64,000 bases of DNA from Schaalia odontolytica. Lineage in GTDB: Bacteria > Actinomycetota > Actinomycetes > Actinomycetales > Actinomycetaceae. The stretch spans positions 124,001-188,000 of the forward strand of contig NZ_PKKM01000002.1 in NCBI RefSeq assembly GCF_002847525.1, written 5' to 3'. Shown here piece after piece: positions 27,467 to 37,139 of the stretch (position 1 is the first letter of the stretch; each line of letters begins with the position of its first letter). A program made the translations under genes and the position numbers. The notes beneath the pieces were generated by a model. It did no database searches. It was not told the DNA's origin and worked only from the letters and a program-made list of their open reading frames with translations.

Positions 27467-28402
27467 TTAGCGGCCCGACTGCGCACCGGACTGAGCGCCG
27501 GACTGCGGGGCGGGCGTCGGCGCGGGAGTCACGTCGACGACGGTCGAGCCGACCTCGCGCGTGCCCATCGTGACCGCGACCTTGTAGGTTCCGGCTGACG
27601 CGGCGCTCGCGCCGCCCGCCGGGGTTGTGCAGCCGTTTGTGTACACGTAGCCATCCCAGCGCAGCGCGCCGCTCCACGTGGCGCCCGGGCGCAGCAGCAG
27701 GGTCGTCGACGACTGCTGGTCCTCGCCGCACTTCGCCGAGTTGTAGACCTGCAGGTCACCCGTCGAAATCTGCAGGGCGAAACGCGACAGGGATGTCGAG
27801 CATGCGACGCTGCCGCGGTTTTCGAGCGTGAGGGTCACGGGCATCGCCGACCCAGACGAGGTCTCGGTGGCCTTCGCGGTGACCGTGATGTCGCGATCCA
27901 GGCAGGCGGGAATGTCGATCGTCGTTCCGTCGGTGAGCAGGCCGTCGGCGGTGGCTTCCTGGCCGCCCTTGAGCGTGTACCCGGAGGCGTCGAGGGCCCC
28001 GGACTGGACAGCGGACTGCGGGGTCGACTGGGGCGCTGGATCAGCGGTGAATGCGCCCGCAATCGCGCGCACAGCGGCGACGATACCCCACACGATGAGG
28101 GCCAGGATAAGGATCAGCCCAAGGCCAGTGATGATGCGCCGAGGCCACAGGTTGACCGGCGGACGGCCCCCGCCCTTCTTCTTCGCGGCTGCCTGTGCGG
28201 CGCCGCCACGCTGTGCCTTGGGCGCGCTGGCACTGCCCCGTTTCGTGGACGGTGAGGCCTTCGACGAGGCCGCGCGCCCCGTCGAGGTGCGGCTGCCGGC
28301 TGCGGCGCGAGACGCTCGATCGCCGGTGCGACCGGTCGCGCCTCCCGACGTACTACGCCTGGAGGTGGGTCGCCTGGGGGAATTCTTACGCTGGTCAGCC
28401 AC
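27467..28402 (-). CDS. Single-pass membrane protein with extracytoplasmic beta domain, unknown function
   Basis: The 311-residue product starts with about 90 residues rich in Ser, Arg, Lys and Ala (disordered, cytoplasmic), then one transmembrane helix (IITGLGLILILALIVWGIVA) and an outside domain of about 160 residues with three Cys in a beta-sandwich-like pattern (VTLTLENRGSVACSTSLSRF). It closes with a PQSGAQSGAQSGR tail. The domain looks like the DUF4232-type folds of actinobacterial surface proteins, which I cannot confirm. The GTG start has no strong ribosome site. It is convergent with disA. Confidence 0.65.
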   Translation of the reverse strand: MADQRKNSPRRPTSRRSTSGGATGRTGDRASRAAAGSRTSTGRAASSKASPSTKRGSASAPKAQRGGAAQAAAKKKGGGRPPVNLWPRRIITGLGLILILALIVWGIVAAVRAIAGAFTADPAPQSTPQSAVQSGALDASGYTLKGGQEATADGLLTDGTTIDIPACLDRDITVTAKATETSSGSAMPVTLTLENRGSVACSTSLSRFALQISTGDLQVYNSAKCGEDQQSSTTLLLRPGATWSGALRWDGYVYTNGCTTPAGGASAASAGTYKVAVTMGTREVGSTVVDVTPAPTPAPQSGAQSGAQSGR

Positions 28403-28506
28403 GCATCCACGATACCGGGCGCAGGGCGCAGCAAGCGGCTAACGCTCGGGACGGGGGCGACTTTCACACGCTGAGCGCCCGTCGTCGCGCTCCAGTGAGG
28501 AGCAGA

Positions 28507-28983
28507 TCAGGCGGCGGCGCTACGCTTGGAGGACGTCGAGCCCTCGTCGTCGGGATCGATGACGCACCAGCGCTCGACGACGATCGCGATCACGCACCAC
28601 ACGATCCCGACGAGGCCGCTGAGGCCGGAGCCGATCGCGTTGGCGAGCATCGCGGGAGCCTCCAGCTGCATCAGGGACACAGCCATGACGCCGATCAGGA
28701 CCCCCGTCAAGCCCGAGCCAACGATGGCGCTGGCACGCGCAAAGACGGCGACGCGCATCGCACCGATCGCGTCAATCCACGTCTCTTTGCCGGCACGCAG
28801 TCGACGCACCGCCAGACCGGACCAAATGAGGCACGCGGTGGCGATCGCAAAGATGACTGCGGGACCCGGGGTGACGATCATCGGGGTGCCACCCTCGCGC
28901 ATGTGCGCGAAGAAGCCGAGGAAGCTCAGGACGGCGGCCACGAGGCCCACCGCCAGCACCCACACGATCGACACGGGTTTCAT
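28507..28983 (-). CDS. DUF3180 family membrane protein
   Basis: The 158-residue protein has four hydrophobic helices and an acidic/Ser tail. Its ATG directly abuts the stop of the FolB-FolK gene (TAAATG). In mycobacteria and relatives a DUF3180 protein is likewise the gene after folK, which supports the call. Function is unknown. Confidence 0.78.
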   Translation of the reverse strand: MKPVSIVWVLAVGLVAAVLSFLGFFAHMREGGTPMIVTPGPAVIFAIATACLIWSGLAVRRLRAGKETWIDAIGAMRVAVFARASAIVGSGLTGVLIGVMAVSLMQLEAPAMLANAIGSGLSGLVGIVWCVIAIVVERWCVIDPDDEGSTSSKRSAAA

Positions 28984-30972
28984 TTAGCGCCTCTTGACGA
29001 TCGGGATCGCGCCGGTCATCGTGGGCCGCACAACGACGCGACGTAGGATGCCGGTCTGGGTGGCCTCGTCCTCGGGGATGGGACCGACGGGGGTATTGTC
29101 GGGCAGCCCGGGGGCGAGGATGGTCGAGCGCCCGTCGGCGTGGACGGTGGCCTTGGGTGGCTCTTCGTCGTGGCCGAGGCCGGAGCGGTCGTCGACGACA
29201 CGCACATCGTGCGCGGAGCTGACGGAGAAGTTCCAGTCCGGCAGCGCGATCGAGGAACGGGATTCCTCGCGGTTGGATTCGAAGACGGGGACCCAGCGGG
29301 GCTTTTCACTTCCGCTCGGCTTGTAGGTGCCCGTACCGATCTTGCGGGTCATGCGACCGGCCGCGGAGTCCGCGGGCACGGACGAAATGGGGTGCCAGGA
29401 GGGGCGCGACGAGGCGCGCTCCCCGCGGTGGCGACGCTCGCGCTGGGGCGGGGCCGCCTGGGAGGGCGCATCAAAAGCGGGCACGGGTACCTCGGGCGAG
29501 GCCTCTGCGGAGGCCTCGGGGGCAGCCTGATCGGGGGTCTGCGGCTGCGGGACGGTCGAGGCCTCGAAGGACTCGGCACGCGCGACCTCGGGTGTAGGAG
29601 CGACTGCGGGAGCTGGCGTGACCTCGGGGGCAGGAACGACCGTCGGAGCCGGCACCGCCTCGGGGGCGGGAACGACCTCGGGCGCGGGAACGACCTCGGC
29701 GGAGGCCTCGGGCGCATCGACGACGGGTGCCGGTAGCTCGGTGGCGGGCACTCCCGGGCGGGTCACAAGGTTATCGACCTGGCTGATTTCGCCTGTCAGG
29801 GCCTCGATGAGCTCGCGCATGTCGGCGCTGGCCTGCTCGGCGCGCTGTGCGAGGAGCTGGTCGGAGTCAGCCATGACGGCCGCCGGGTCTTCGAGCCAGT
29901 CGTCGACGGCGTCGATGATGCCCTCGCGGTCGGGGGTATCGGCCAGCAGGTCGGACACGCGGCCCACGCCCTCGAGGATCGCGTCGGGCTCACACAGGAG
30001 CCAGGGCGCCAAAACGAAGGCGCGTTCCTTGGCGCGCGGGTGCGGCAGGGTGAGGACCGGGTCGGAGGAGGCCAGGCCCTCGATCTGAATGATGTCAATG
30101 TCGACGGTGCGTGCGCCCCAGCGCTCGTGGCGCTCGCGACCGAGCTCGCGCTCGATGCGGCTGGTCTGGGCGAACAGCTCGTCGGGGGTCGCGATCGCGG
30201 AGCCGACGACGACTGCGTTCCAGTAGTCGGGCTGGGGTGCCTGGCCGGGGGCCAGAACGGGCTTGGTGCGCATGATCGGCGAGACGTCGTCGATCTGGAA
30301 GCCCTCCATGTAGGACAGTGCTTCGACCGTGTGCATGAGGGTCACGGGCACGTCCCCGAGGTTGCCTCCGATCGCCAGGACGACGCGGCGCGAGCGCAGG
30401 TGCGCCGGACGGGAGGCGTCCTCCTCGTGCTGCTCCTGCGCGGCGTTCGCGGCGTGCGCGGCACGGCGCGACGGGAGGACCTCGCGCTGCTCCTGCTCGG
30501 CGGGGCTGGGAGCCTGCGCGTGGCCGTAGGCCTCGATCTCGCCGGTGAGGACGGAACCGTCCTCGGCCTCGTAAATACCCTTGAAGGACAGCGACAGGGG
30601 CATCGCGTCGGTCTGGCCTGCCCGCACGGTCACCGACACGTCCGCGAAGGGGTGGTCGATGGGGGCGTCGGGCTTGTGGACGGTGACCTCGGTGCCGACG
30701 ACGCCCTCGTGGCTCATGACGCGCGCGGCGATGGTTTCTGCGAGGGTTTCGATGAGATCGACGGCGGTTCCGGTGAGGACAGCCATGGCCTCGTCGGCGA
30801 TGTCGGCGTAGGAGACGGTGGCGGCGATGTCATCGGTGGCACCGGCGGTCTCGACCCACATGACGATGTCGGCGCTAAAGCGCTGGTTGCGGTCACGCTC
30901 GAAGCCGTAGACGCCGTGGTTGGCGAGCGCCCCGAGTCCTTTCAGGGCGATGATGACGCGTCGGTTAGTCAA
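28984..30972 (-). CDS. FolB-FolK fusion (dihydroneopterin aldolase / HPPK) with long disordered tail
   Basis: This 662-residue protein joins two folate enzymes. Residues 1-120 are dihydroneopterin aldolase (LKGLGALANHGVYGFERDR, VHKPDAPIDHPFADVSV). Residues about 195-355 are HPPK (AIGGNLGD, WGARTVDIDII, LPHPRAKERAFVLAPW), which pyrophosphorylates hydroxymethyl-dihydropterin. The last 300 or so residues belong to neither enzyme: a Pro/Ala/Val-rich repeat (VVPAPEVVPAPEAVPAP), then Arg-rich and acidic stretches. The TTG start at 30972 has AAAGGAGAA at good spacing and overlaps folP by eight bases. FolB-FolK fusions are known; the tail is unusual. Confidence 0.9.
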   Translation of the reverse strand: MTNRRVIIALKGLGALANHGVYGFERDRNQRFSADIVMWVETAGATDDIAATVSYADIADEAMAVLTGTAVDLIETLAETIAARVMSHEGVVGTEVTVHKPDAPIDHPFADVSVTVRAGQTDAMPLSLSFKGIYEAEDGSVLTGEIEAYGHAQAPSPAEQEQREVLPSRRAAHAANAAQEQHEEDASRPAHLRSRRVVLAIGGNLGDVPVTLMHTVEALSYMEGFQIDDVSPIMRTKPVLAPGQAPQPDYWNAVVVGSAIATPDELFAQTSRIERELGRERHERWGARTVDIDIIQIEGLASSDPVLTLPHPRAKERAFVLAPWLLCEPDAILEGVGRVSDLLADTPDREGIIDAVDDWLEDPAAVMADSDQLLAQRAEQASADMRELIEALTGEISQVDNLVTRPGVPATELPAPVVDAPEASAEVVPAPEVVPAPEAVPAPTVVPAPEVTPAPAVAPTPEVARAESFEASTVPQPQTPDQAAPEASAEASPEVPVPAFDAPSQAAPPQRERRHRGERASSRPSWHPISSVPADSAAGRMTRKIGTGTYKPSGSEKPRWVPVFESNREESRSSIALPDWNFSVSSAHDVRVVDDRSGLGHDEEPPKATVHADGRSTILAPGLPDNTPVGPIPEDEATQTGILRRVVVRPTMTGAIPIVKRR

Positions 30973-31828
30973 CGTCGTTCTCCTTTCGGGCGATGGCCGC
31001 CACGGTGGCTGCTACGTCGTGGACCCGCACGGCCCACGCGCCAGCTGCCGCGCAGTAGGCGGCGATGTCCGCGCTGTTCGCGTCCACGTCGCCCTCGAGG
31101 GCCTTGACGAAACGCTTGCGAGAGGCGCCGACGAGGACGGGGTATCCGCCCTGCAAGAAGCGCGGCAGTTCACGCAGAATCTGCCAGCACTGGTCGCCCG
31201 TCAGCGAAAAGCCGAGGCCCGGGTCAACCACAATTTTATCAGCTGCCACACCAGCATCAATAGCGTCTTGAACCTGAGAGCCCACGCGCTCGATGAGCGT
31301 GCCCACGAGGTCATCCCCGTAGTCGAAGTGCTCCCCCGGCATGCCCGGCAGCGCGCGGTAGTGCTGGACGACGTACGCGCAGCCCGACTGCGCAACAGCC
31401 ACATTCATCTCGGAATCCCAGCGCCCACCGCTCACGTCGTTGATGATCGCCGCACCGACGCGCGCAGCCTCGCGGGCCGTCGACGCGTGCAGCGTATCAA
31501 CCGACACGATGACGCCGTCGGCGGCCAGGGACTCGACGATGGTGCAGATGCGCGCCCACTCCTCGTCCGCGCTGATGCGCGTCGAGTTCGGGCGGGTCGA
31601 CTCCCCGCCCACGTCGATGAGGTCCGCTCCGGCGGCCACCATCTCGCGCGCGTGACGCAGCGCAGCCGCGACGTCCGTGTAGCGTCCCCCGTCCGAGAAA
31701 GAATCCGGGGTGACGTTGAGGATGCCCATGATCGCCGTCCGCCCGCTGGGCAGGGTCAGGCCGCCCGGCAGCGCCGGGGGCGGGACTGGGAACGAGGCCG
31801 GGGCGGCGGGCAGGGGCAGCGCACTCAC
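30965..31828 (-). CDS. folP: Dihydropteroate synthase
   Basis: The 287-residue enzyme condenses dihydropterin pyrophosphate with p-aminobenzoate, the step blocked by sulfonamides. Signatures seen are ILNVTPDSFSDGG, DVGGESTRPN, INDVSGG, VDPGLGF and the C-terminal VRVHDV. The GTG at 31828 follows the folE stop by one base; the N-terminal 25 residues are Ala/Pro-rich and could be untranslated if a later start were used. It lies in the ftsH-folE-folP-folBK operon. Confidence 0.95.
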   Translation of the reverse strand: MSALPLPAAPASFPVPPPALPGGLTLPSGRTAIMGILNVTPDSFSDGGRYTDVAAALRHAREMVAAGADLIDVGGESTRPNSTRISADEEWARICTIVESLAADGVIVSVDTLHASTAREAARVGAAIINDVSGGRWDSEMNVAVAQSGCAYVVQHYRALPGMPGEHFDYGDDLVGTLIERVGSQVQDAIDAGVAADKIVVDPGLGFSLTGDQCWQILRELPRFLQGGYPVLVGASRKRFVKALEGDVDANSADIAAYCAAAGAWAVRVHDVAATVAAIARKENDVD

Positions 31829-31829
31829 G

Positions 31830-32399
31830 TCATCGGCTCCCGGACAGGACGAGGGCCATCATCTCGGCGCGGGTCGCCCCGTCGTTCATGATGCCGCGCA
31901 GCGCGCTGGTCACGGTCGAGGAACCGGGCTTAGAGATGCCGCGCATCGACATGCACATGTGCTCGGCCTCGATGACGACGATGACGCCCTGGGGGTTCAG
32001 AATCTCATCGATCGCGTCGGCAACCTGAGCGGTCAGGCGCTCCTGCACCTGGGGGCGGCGCGCGTAGCCTTCGACCACGCGTGCCAGCTTGGACAGGCCC
32101 GTCACGACGCCGCCGCGCGGAATGTAACCCACGTGGGCGCGGCCGTAGAAGGGCAGCAGGTGATGCTCACACACCGAGAAGAAAGTGATATCGCGGACGA
32201 GGACCAGCTCGTCGGTACCGGCGTGGAACTGGGTGCGCAGGTGCTCGCGGGGGTCCTCGGTCAGACCCTTGCACATCTCGCGCCACGCGCGCGCCATGCG
32301 GTCGGGGGTGCCGACCAGGCCCTCGCGCTCGGGGTCCTCACCGATTGCGACGAGTAGGTCGCGCGACGCCTTTTCGACGCCTGCGGGATCGTATGTCAT
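31830..32399 (-). CDS. folE: GTP cyclohydrolase I
   Basis: This 189-residue enzyme converts GTP to dihydroneopterin triphosphate, the first folate step. The zinc site is clear: Cys and His in [12 protein letters not shown] and the second Cys in [10 protein letters not shown]. The length is normal. Its ATG overlaps the ftsH stop by four bases (ATGA), so it is translationally coupled to ftsH, as in other actinobacteria. Confidence 0.97.
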   Translation of the reverse strand: MTYDPAGVEKASRDLLVAIGEDPEREGLVGTPDRMARAWREMCKGLTEDPREHLRTQFHAGTDELVLVRDITFFSVCEHHLLPFYGRAHVGYIPRGGVVTGLSKLARVVEGYARRPQVQERLTAQVADAIDEILNPQGVIVVIEAEHMCMSMRGISKPGSSTVTSALRGIMNDGATRAEMMALVLSGSR

Positions 32400-34441
32400 G
32401 CCTGCTCCTCACCCTCGTTCGCCTGGGTATCCATCACGTCGGAGACGTCGATCGAGGGGACCTCAAACGACGCCTCGGAGGTGGCCGAGGCCTCGGCGGA
32501 CCCCACGCCGACCGGGTTGCCCATGAGGGCGCCGGGGACGGCCGCATCGGACTGGTAGTTCCACACGGGACGCTCCGGGGCCTTCACGACGTCCTTGAAG
32601 ATCTCCGCGAGCTGCGCCTCGTCGAGGGTCTCCTCCTCGAGCAGGCGGGAGGCCAGCGTGTCGAGAACACCGCGGTTCTCCGACAGGATGCGCCACGCCT
32701 CGCGCATCGCGTTGTCGAGGAGGCGACGCACCTCCTCGTCGATGATCGCGGCCGTCTCGTCGGAGAAGGCGCGCGGGCCCTCGCCGCTACCGTGCCCGAA
32801 GGCCTCGGTGTCGGCGTCACCGAGCTTGACCATGCCGATGCGGTCGCTCATGCCGTAGTCGGTGACCATCGCGCGGGCCGTCTTCGTGGCCTGCTGGATG
32901 TCGTTGGCGGGGCCGGTCGACGGATCGCGGAAGACGATCTCTTCGGCGACTCGGCCGCCCATGCCGTACACCAGGTCGTCGAGGAGCTGGTTACGCGTCT
33001 TGTTGAAACGGTCCTCGGTGGGCATGACCATCGTGTAACCCAGGGCGCGGCCGCGCGGCAGGATCGTCACCTTCGTGACCGGGTCCGTGTAGTTCAGGGC
33101 GGCGGCGGCCAGTGCATGGCCGGCCTCGTGGTAGGCGGTCACGGCCTTGTCGTGGTCGTTCATGACTCGGGTGCGCTTCTGCGGGCCGGCGATCACGCGG
33201 TCGATGGCCTCGTCGATCGCGCGCTCGTCGATGAACTGCATGTTCGAACGCGCGGTGAGCAGCGCCGCCTCGTTCAGGACGTTCGCCAGGTCTGCGCCCG
33301 TGAAGCCGGGGGTGCGCTTGGCGATCTGACGCAGGTCGACCTGCTCGGTCAGCGGCTTGCCCTGCGCGTGCACCTTGAGGATGGCCTCGCGGCCCTTCAG
33401 GTCGGGGGCCTCGACGGCGATCTGGCGGTCGAAACGGCCCGGGCGCAGCAGGGCCGGGTCGAGGATGTCGGGGCGGTTGGTCGCAGCGATGAGGATGATG
33501 TTGGCGCGCTCGTCGAAGCCATCCATCTCGACGAGGAGCTGGTTCAGTGTCTGCTCGCGCTCGTCGTTGCCACCGCCGATGCCGCTGCCACGGTGGCGAC
33601 CCACGGCGTCAATCTCGTCGACGAAGATAATGGCCGGCGCGTTCTTCTTCGCGCGCTCGAACAGCTCACGCACGCGGGAGGCACCCACGCCGACGTAGAG
33701 CTCCATGAACTCCGAGCCGGAGATCGAGAAGAAGGGGGCGTTCGCCTCGCCGGCCACAGCCTTGGCGAGCAGGGTCTTACCCGTTCCGGGAGGACCGTAG
33801 AGGAGGACGCCGCGCGGGATGCGCGCACCCACCTTGTGGAACTTGTCCGGGGAGGCCAGGAACTCGCGGATTTCCTCGAGCTCCTCCACGGCCTCGTCCT
33901 CACCGGCGACGTCCGCGAAGGTGACGTCGGGGCGCTCCTGGTTGAATTCCTTGGCGCGCGACTGCGTGAAGCCGCCCATCATGCGCGAACCCGACATGGA
34001 GCGCATGACGAAGTAGAACGCGCCCATGAGGATCAGCAGCGGAACCAGCAGCTGGAAGATAGCGCCGAGGGCGCCAGACTGGGGACGGACCGCGTTCCAG
34101 CCCTTGGCCGGGGCCTTGGCGGCCACGGTGTCCAGGATGTCCTTCGTCTGCACGTACGAGTACGTGAAGTAGACGCGCTTACCCAGATCCGCGGTCTTGT
34201 CGTCATCGCCGGTGCTCTGGTGCACGTAGTTTTCCGTGAGCGTCAGGTTCACCTGCTGGGTGCCCTCGTTGAGGACCACCTGCTCCACCGTGTCACCCGA
34301 GATGAGCGCCAGGCCCTCCGAGGTCGAGACCGAACGCGGCTGGTTCGTCTGCCACAGGAACCAGCCACCCACCAGCAAGATGAGGAGCGGAACCAGCACC
34401 CAGCCCAGGCTGGGGCGCTTATTCTTAATCTTCTCGTTCAC
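32396..34441 (-). CDS. ftsH: ATP-dependent zinc metalloprotease FtsH
   Basis: This 681-residue membrane protease has an N-terminal transmembrane helix ([17 protein letters not shown]), an extracytoplasmic domain, a second helix near residue 125, and an AAA module with P-loop GPPGTGKT and Walker [10 protein letters not shown]. The SRH region follows, then the protease motif HEAGHALAA near residue 440. It degrades unassembled or damaged membrane proteins. The C-terminal 60 residues are low-complexity. It heads the folate operon after hpt. Confidence 0.97.
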   Translation of the reverse strand: MNEKIKNKRPSLGWVLVPLLILLVGGWFLWQTNQPRSVSTSEGLALISGDTVEQVVLNEGTQQVNLTLTENYVHQSTGDDDKTADLGKRVYFTYSYVQTKDILDTVAAKAPAKGWNAVRPQSGALGAIFQLLVPLLILMGAFYFVMRSMSGSRMMGGFTQSRAKEFNQERPDVTFADVAGEDEAVEELEEIREFLASPDKFHKVGARIPRGVLLYGPPGTGKTLLAKAVAGEANAPFFSISGSEFMELYVGVGASRVRELFERAKKNAPAIIFVDEIDAVGRHRGSGIGGGNDEREQTLNQLLVEMDGFDERANIILIAATNRPDILDPALLRPGRFDRQIAVEAPDLKGREAILKVHAQGKPLTEQVDLRQIAKRTPGFTGADLANVLNEAALLTARSNMQFIDERAIDEAIDRVIAGPQKRTRVMNDHDKAVTAYHEAGHALAAAALNYTDPVTKVTILPRGRALGYTMVMPTEDRFNKTRNQLLDDLVYGMGGRVAEEIVFRDPSTGPANDIQQATKTARAMVTDYGMSDRIGMVKLGDADTEAFGHGSGEGPRAFSDETAAIIDEEVRRLLDNAMREAWRILSENRGVLDTLASRLLEEETLDEAQLAEIFKDVVKAPERPVWNYQSDAAVPGALMGNPVGVGSAEASATSEASFEVPSIDVSDVMDTQANEGEEQA

Positions 34442-34466
34442 AGACGTCCCTTACAGTTCAGTGTTC

Positions 34467-35021
34467 TCAGTTGTTGTACACGTGCGGCTGCAGCGTGCCA
34501 ACGAAGGGCAGGTTGCGGTACTTTTCGGCGTAATCCAGGCCGTAACCGACGACGAACTCATCGGGAATATCGAATCCCACGTATGCCACATCGACGTCAA
34601 CCTTGGCAGCCTCCGGCTTACGCAGGGCGGTCGCGATCGTGACCGAGGCTGCGCCACGCCCCAGCAGGTTCGCCTGCAGCCAGGACAGGGTCAGGCCCGA
34701 GTCGATGATGTCCTCGACGATCAGCACGTGACGACCGGCCACGTCCTGGTCAAGGTCCTTGAGGATGCGCACAACGCCCGAGGTCTTGGTGCCCGACCCG
34801 TAGGAGGAGACGGCCATCCAGTCCATCTCGAGGGGAGTGCGCAGCTTGCGCGACAGATCCGCCATCACCATGACGGCGCCGCGCAAAACACCGACGATCA
34901 GCAGTTCTTCACCCGCGTAGTCGCGGTCAATCTGCTCGGCCATTTCACCGAGCCGACGGTCCATGTCCTCGGCGGTGACGAGGATTTCCTTCAGGTCGTT
35001 TCCCATGTCGGTGGCGTCCAC
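34467..35021 (-). CDS. hpt: Hypoxanthine phosphoribosyltransferase
   Basis: The 184-residue product has the type I PRTase motif VLIVEDIIDSGLTL, the early LLIVGVLRGAVMVMADL and the purine-binding VGYGLDYAEKYRNLPFVG. It salvages hypoxanthine and guanine to IMP and GMP. I start at the GTG at 35021, with AAAGAGG upstream; the open frame reaches 35105 but that peptide is not family-like. A TATAGT hexamer near 35060 on this strand may be its -10. Gene order hpt then ftsH is conserved. Confidence 0.94.
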   Translation of the reverse strand: MDATDMGNDLKEILVTAEDMDRRLGEMAEQIDRDYAGEELLIVGVLRGAVMVMADLSRKLRTPLEMDWMAVSSYGSGTKTSGVVRILKDLDQDVAGRHVLIVEDIIDSGLTLSWLQANLLGRGAASVTIATALRKPEAAKVDVDVAYVGFDIPDEFVVGYGLDYAEKYRNLPFVGTLQPHVYNN

Positions 35022-35193
35022 CGTGGCCTCTTTTCGTTGGGTTGTAACGCGAGCGGTTCCACTATAAGCGTGCCACAAAACCGCGCGACTGTAACAGGAA
35101 GGCATAGATTCTCACTGTCAGCGCAACATCGTGTGAGCACGCTCGCGGCGCACCGGGCGCCCCGCGGCCCGGCGAGTGGAGCGCCGGCGACCG

Positions 35194-36303
35194 TCACGAT
35201 TGGTGTCCATCCTCGCCCGCGGGGTGTGCCCGGAGAATGATCTGGGCGCATTCACCGCGCCCAGCGCGGGAGGCCAGACCCCCGGGCAGGTGGATCGGGC
35301 CCTGTCCTCGCCACGCGACGACGAGGTCATCAAGATCGTCAATGTGCCCACTCGACAGCGCCCGCAGGCCGGCGGCTCGGGCGGCCTCGCGCAGGGTGCG
35401 CGTGCGCACCGCACGGGGAGCGCCGCGCAGGAGTGACACCGCGAGCGCCACAGACGCGACCCCTCCACCGAGGTCTTGTGCGTCGGCGACCCGGGCGGCT
35501 CCGGTGAGCTCGCGCGCCCATTGCGCGAGGGCATCGTCGTCGTGCGCGCACAGGGCAGCCGTGCGGGCCAGCGCGGGAACCGGGTCCACTCCGAGGGCCG
35601 AGGCCAGGGCCGGGATCGCGCGGTGACGCAGGGCCGAGCGCCGCAGCGGACTCCCGTCGGCGGCCCGCCACGGGCCGTCAACATCGTTCGTCGGGTCTTC
35701 CACAGGCGTCAGGCCCGCCTGTTCGCACGCCGCCTCCGTGTCTGATCGCCGCAGCCCGAGCAGCGGGCGCAGCCACGTCACCCCGTCGTCATCGCGCGAG
35801 ATCGGAGCGATAGCGCGCAGGGAGGAGGGGCCGGAGCCGCGCGCCAGGCGCAGCAGCACCGTCTCGGCCTGGTCGTCCATCGTGTGTCCGAGGAGGATCG
35901 GAGCATTTTCTCGCAGACCGACCGCTCGCAGGGCGGCTCGGCGAGCGTCCCGGGCTGAAGCCTCCGGGCCTCCCCTGCCATCAACAGCCACGGTCTCGAC
36001 GAGGGCTCGCGCGCCCAGGGACTCGGCCAGGTCCGCGACCTCGCGCGCCTCGTCACCACTGCCCGCGCGCAACCCGTGATCGACAGTCACCGTGACAACG
36101 GGGATTCCCGCTCGCGCGGCCACATCAATCGTCGTCAGCGCCAGCGCCAGCGAATCCGCACCACCCGACAAGCCGACGATGAGAGCGGGAGGGGCCCCGG
36201 CCTCGTCGATGTACGAGGTCAGCTGAGCGCGCACCGCCAGGGAGCAGGCGCGCAGAGGGCCGCTCGGATTCGGCCCCACACGGCTCGAGGCGTCAGCGCA
36301 CAC
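35194..36303 (-). CDS. tilS: tRNA(Ile)-lysidine synthase TilS
   Basis: The enzyme attaches lysine to C34 of the AUA-reading tRNA-Ile. The PP-loop motif SGGADS is near residue 46 of the form given, followed by VDHGLRAGS, LGHTMDDQAET and LRPLLGLRR, all typical. The start is uncertain: the GTG at 36303 overlaps the preceding gene by 11 bp, while a GTG at 36282 is also possible; neither has a clear ribosome site. The upstream frame extension to 36612 is a shadow of the neighbouring gene. Context (hpt, dacB) supports the call. Confidence 0.92.
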   Translation of the reverse strand: MCADASSRVGPNPSGPLRACSLAVRAQLTSYIDEAGAPPALIVGLSGGADSLALALTTIDVAARAGIPVVTVTVDHGLRAGSGDEAREVADLAESLGARALVETVAVDGRGGPEASARDARRAALRAVGLRENAPILLGHTMDDQAETVLLRLARGSGPSSLRAIAPISRDDDGVTWLRPLLGLRRSDTEAACEQAGLTPVEDPTNDVDGPWRAADGSPLRRSALRHRAIPALASALGVDPVPALARTAALCAHDDDALAQWARELTGAARVADAQDLGGGVASVALAVSLLRGAPRAVRTRTLREAARAAGLRALSSGHIDDLDDLVVAWRGQGPIHLPGGLASRAGRGECAQIILRAHPAGEDGHQS

Positions 36304-37135
36304 GCGCCAGCCACGCGGAAGGCTCCGCGTACTCGCGGGCGGAGGGCAGGGCCTCGACGCCCGACAGGAGATGGGCGATCGCACCCTCGCGCACAACGGT
36401 GCGCGCGAAACCCTCGGTTTGGGCCTGCATGGCCTCGACCCCGGCCAACGGCATACCGGCCGCCGCGCACGCGCGCACCAGGGCCACCCCACCGGCGTGC
36501 GCGCGGTGGGTGCGCAGCCACTGGATCGAGGGCAGGTCGCGGGGCGTGAGGACCTCCATCTCAGCCGTGGGCAGCGCATCGAGGAGTAGAACGATGCGCA
36601 CGAGCTCGTCACTGCGCTCGGGCAGCGCCTGAATCAGGTCCGCGATGTAGGGAACCAGGTGGGGCGCATACGTCAGGTGCACGCCGCGCAGGCCCGTGCA
36701 CAGGGACACCCAGCGGCACCAATCCGTCTGATCGAGGGCGTAGCGCTGGGCGTCGGCGAGCACGTTGGGGGCCACGAGGACGCGGCGGCCAGCGTTAATG
36801 TCCCAGATGCCCGTCGCATCCTTCGACAGGGCACGCAAGATGATGGCCTCGGCGGCCAGCACGAGGGGGGTGCGCTTGTCCTCGAAACGCTCCAGCAGGG
36901 AGCCCACCGACCGAATCAGGCCGCGCCGGTCCACGACGAGGGTCGAGGAGGCGGCCACCGTCGCAGAGGCCTCGGGCAGGGTGGAGAGATCGGCGAGCCT
37001 GCGGTTCGACCACTCCACCGAGCGGCGCAGGCGCGCCACCACGGCGGAGGCACCGACGCGAGAGGCCGACGGTCCCGCATACGACAGCGAGGCGAGAACT
37101 CCCGCGACGTCGCGCGGGCCAAACGGCATATCCAT
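36293..37135 (-). CDS. DUF2342-like protein without the zinc-protease motif
   Basis: In mycobacteria the gene between tilS and dacB encodes a DUF2342 zinc-metalloprotease-like protein. This 280-residue product sits at the same place and keeps family-like blocks (VLVAPNVLADAQRYALDQTD, WCRWVSLCTGLRGVHLTYAP, APHLVPYIADLI). Where HExxH is expected after W-V-A-L, it reads CTGLRGV, and the later Glu/His zinc ligand is not visible. It is also shorter than the usual 350 or so residues. It is probably a non-catalytic descendant. The assignment rests mainly on synteny and partial similarity. Confidence 0.62.
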   Translation of the reverse strand: MDMPFGPRDVAGVLASLSYAGPSASRVGASAVVARLRRSVEWSNRRLADLSTLPEASATVAASSTLVVDRRGLIRSVGSLLERFEDKRTPLVLAAEAIILRALSKDATGIWDINAGRRVLVAPNVLADAQRYALDQTDWCRWVSLCTGLRGVHLTYAPHLVPYIADLIQALPERSDELVRIVLLLDALPTAEMEVLTPRDLPSIQWLRTHRAHAGGVALVRACAAAGMPLAGVEAMQAQTEGFARTVVREGAIAHLLSGVEALPSAREYAEPSAWLARVR

Positions 37136-37139
37136 GTCC

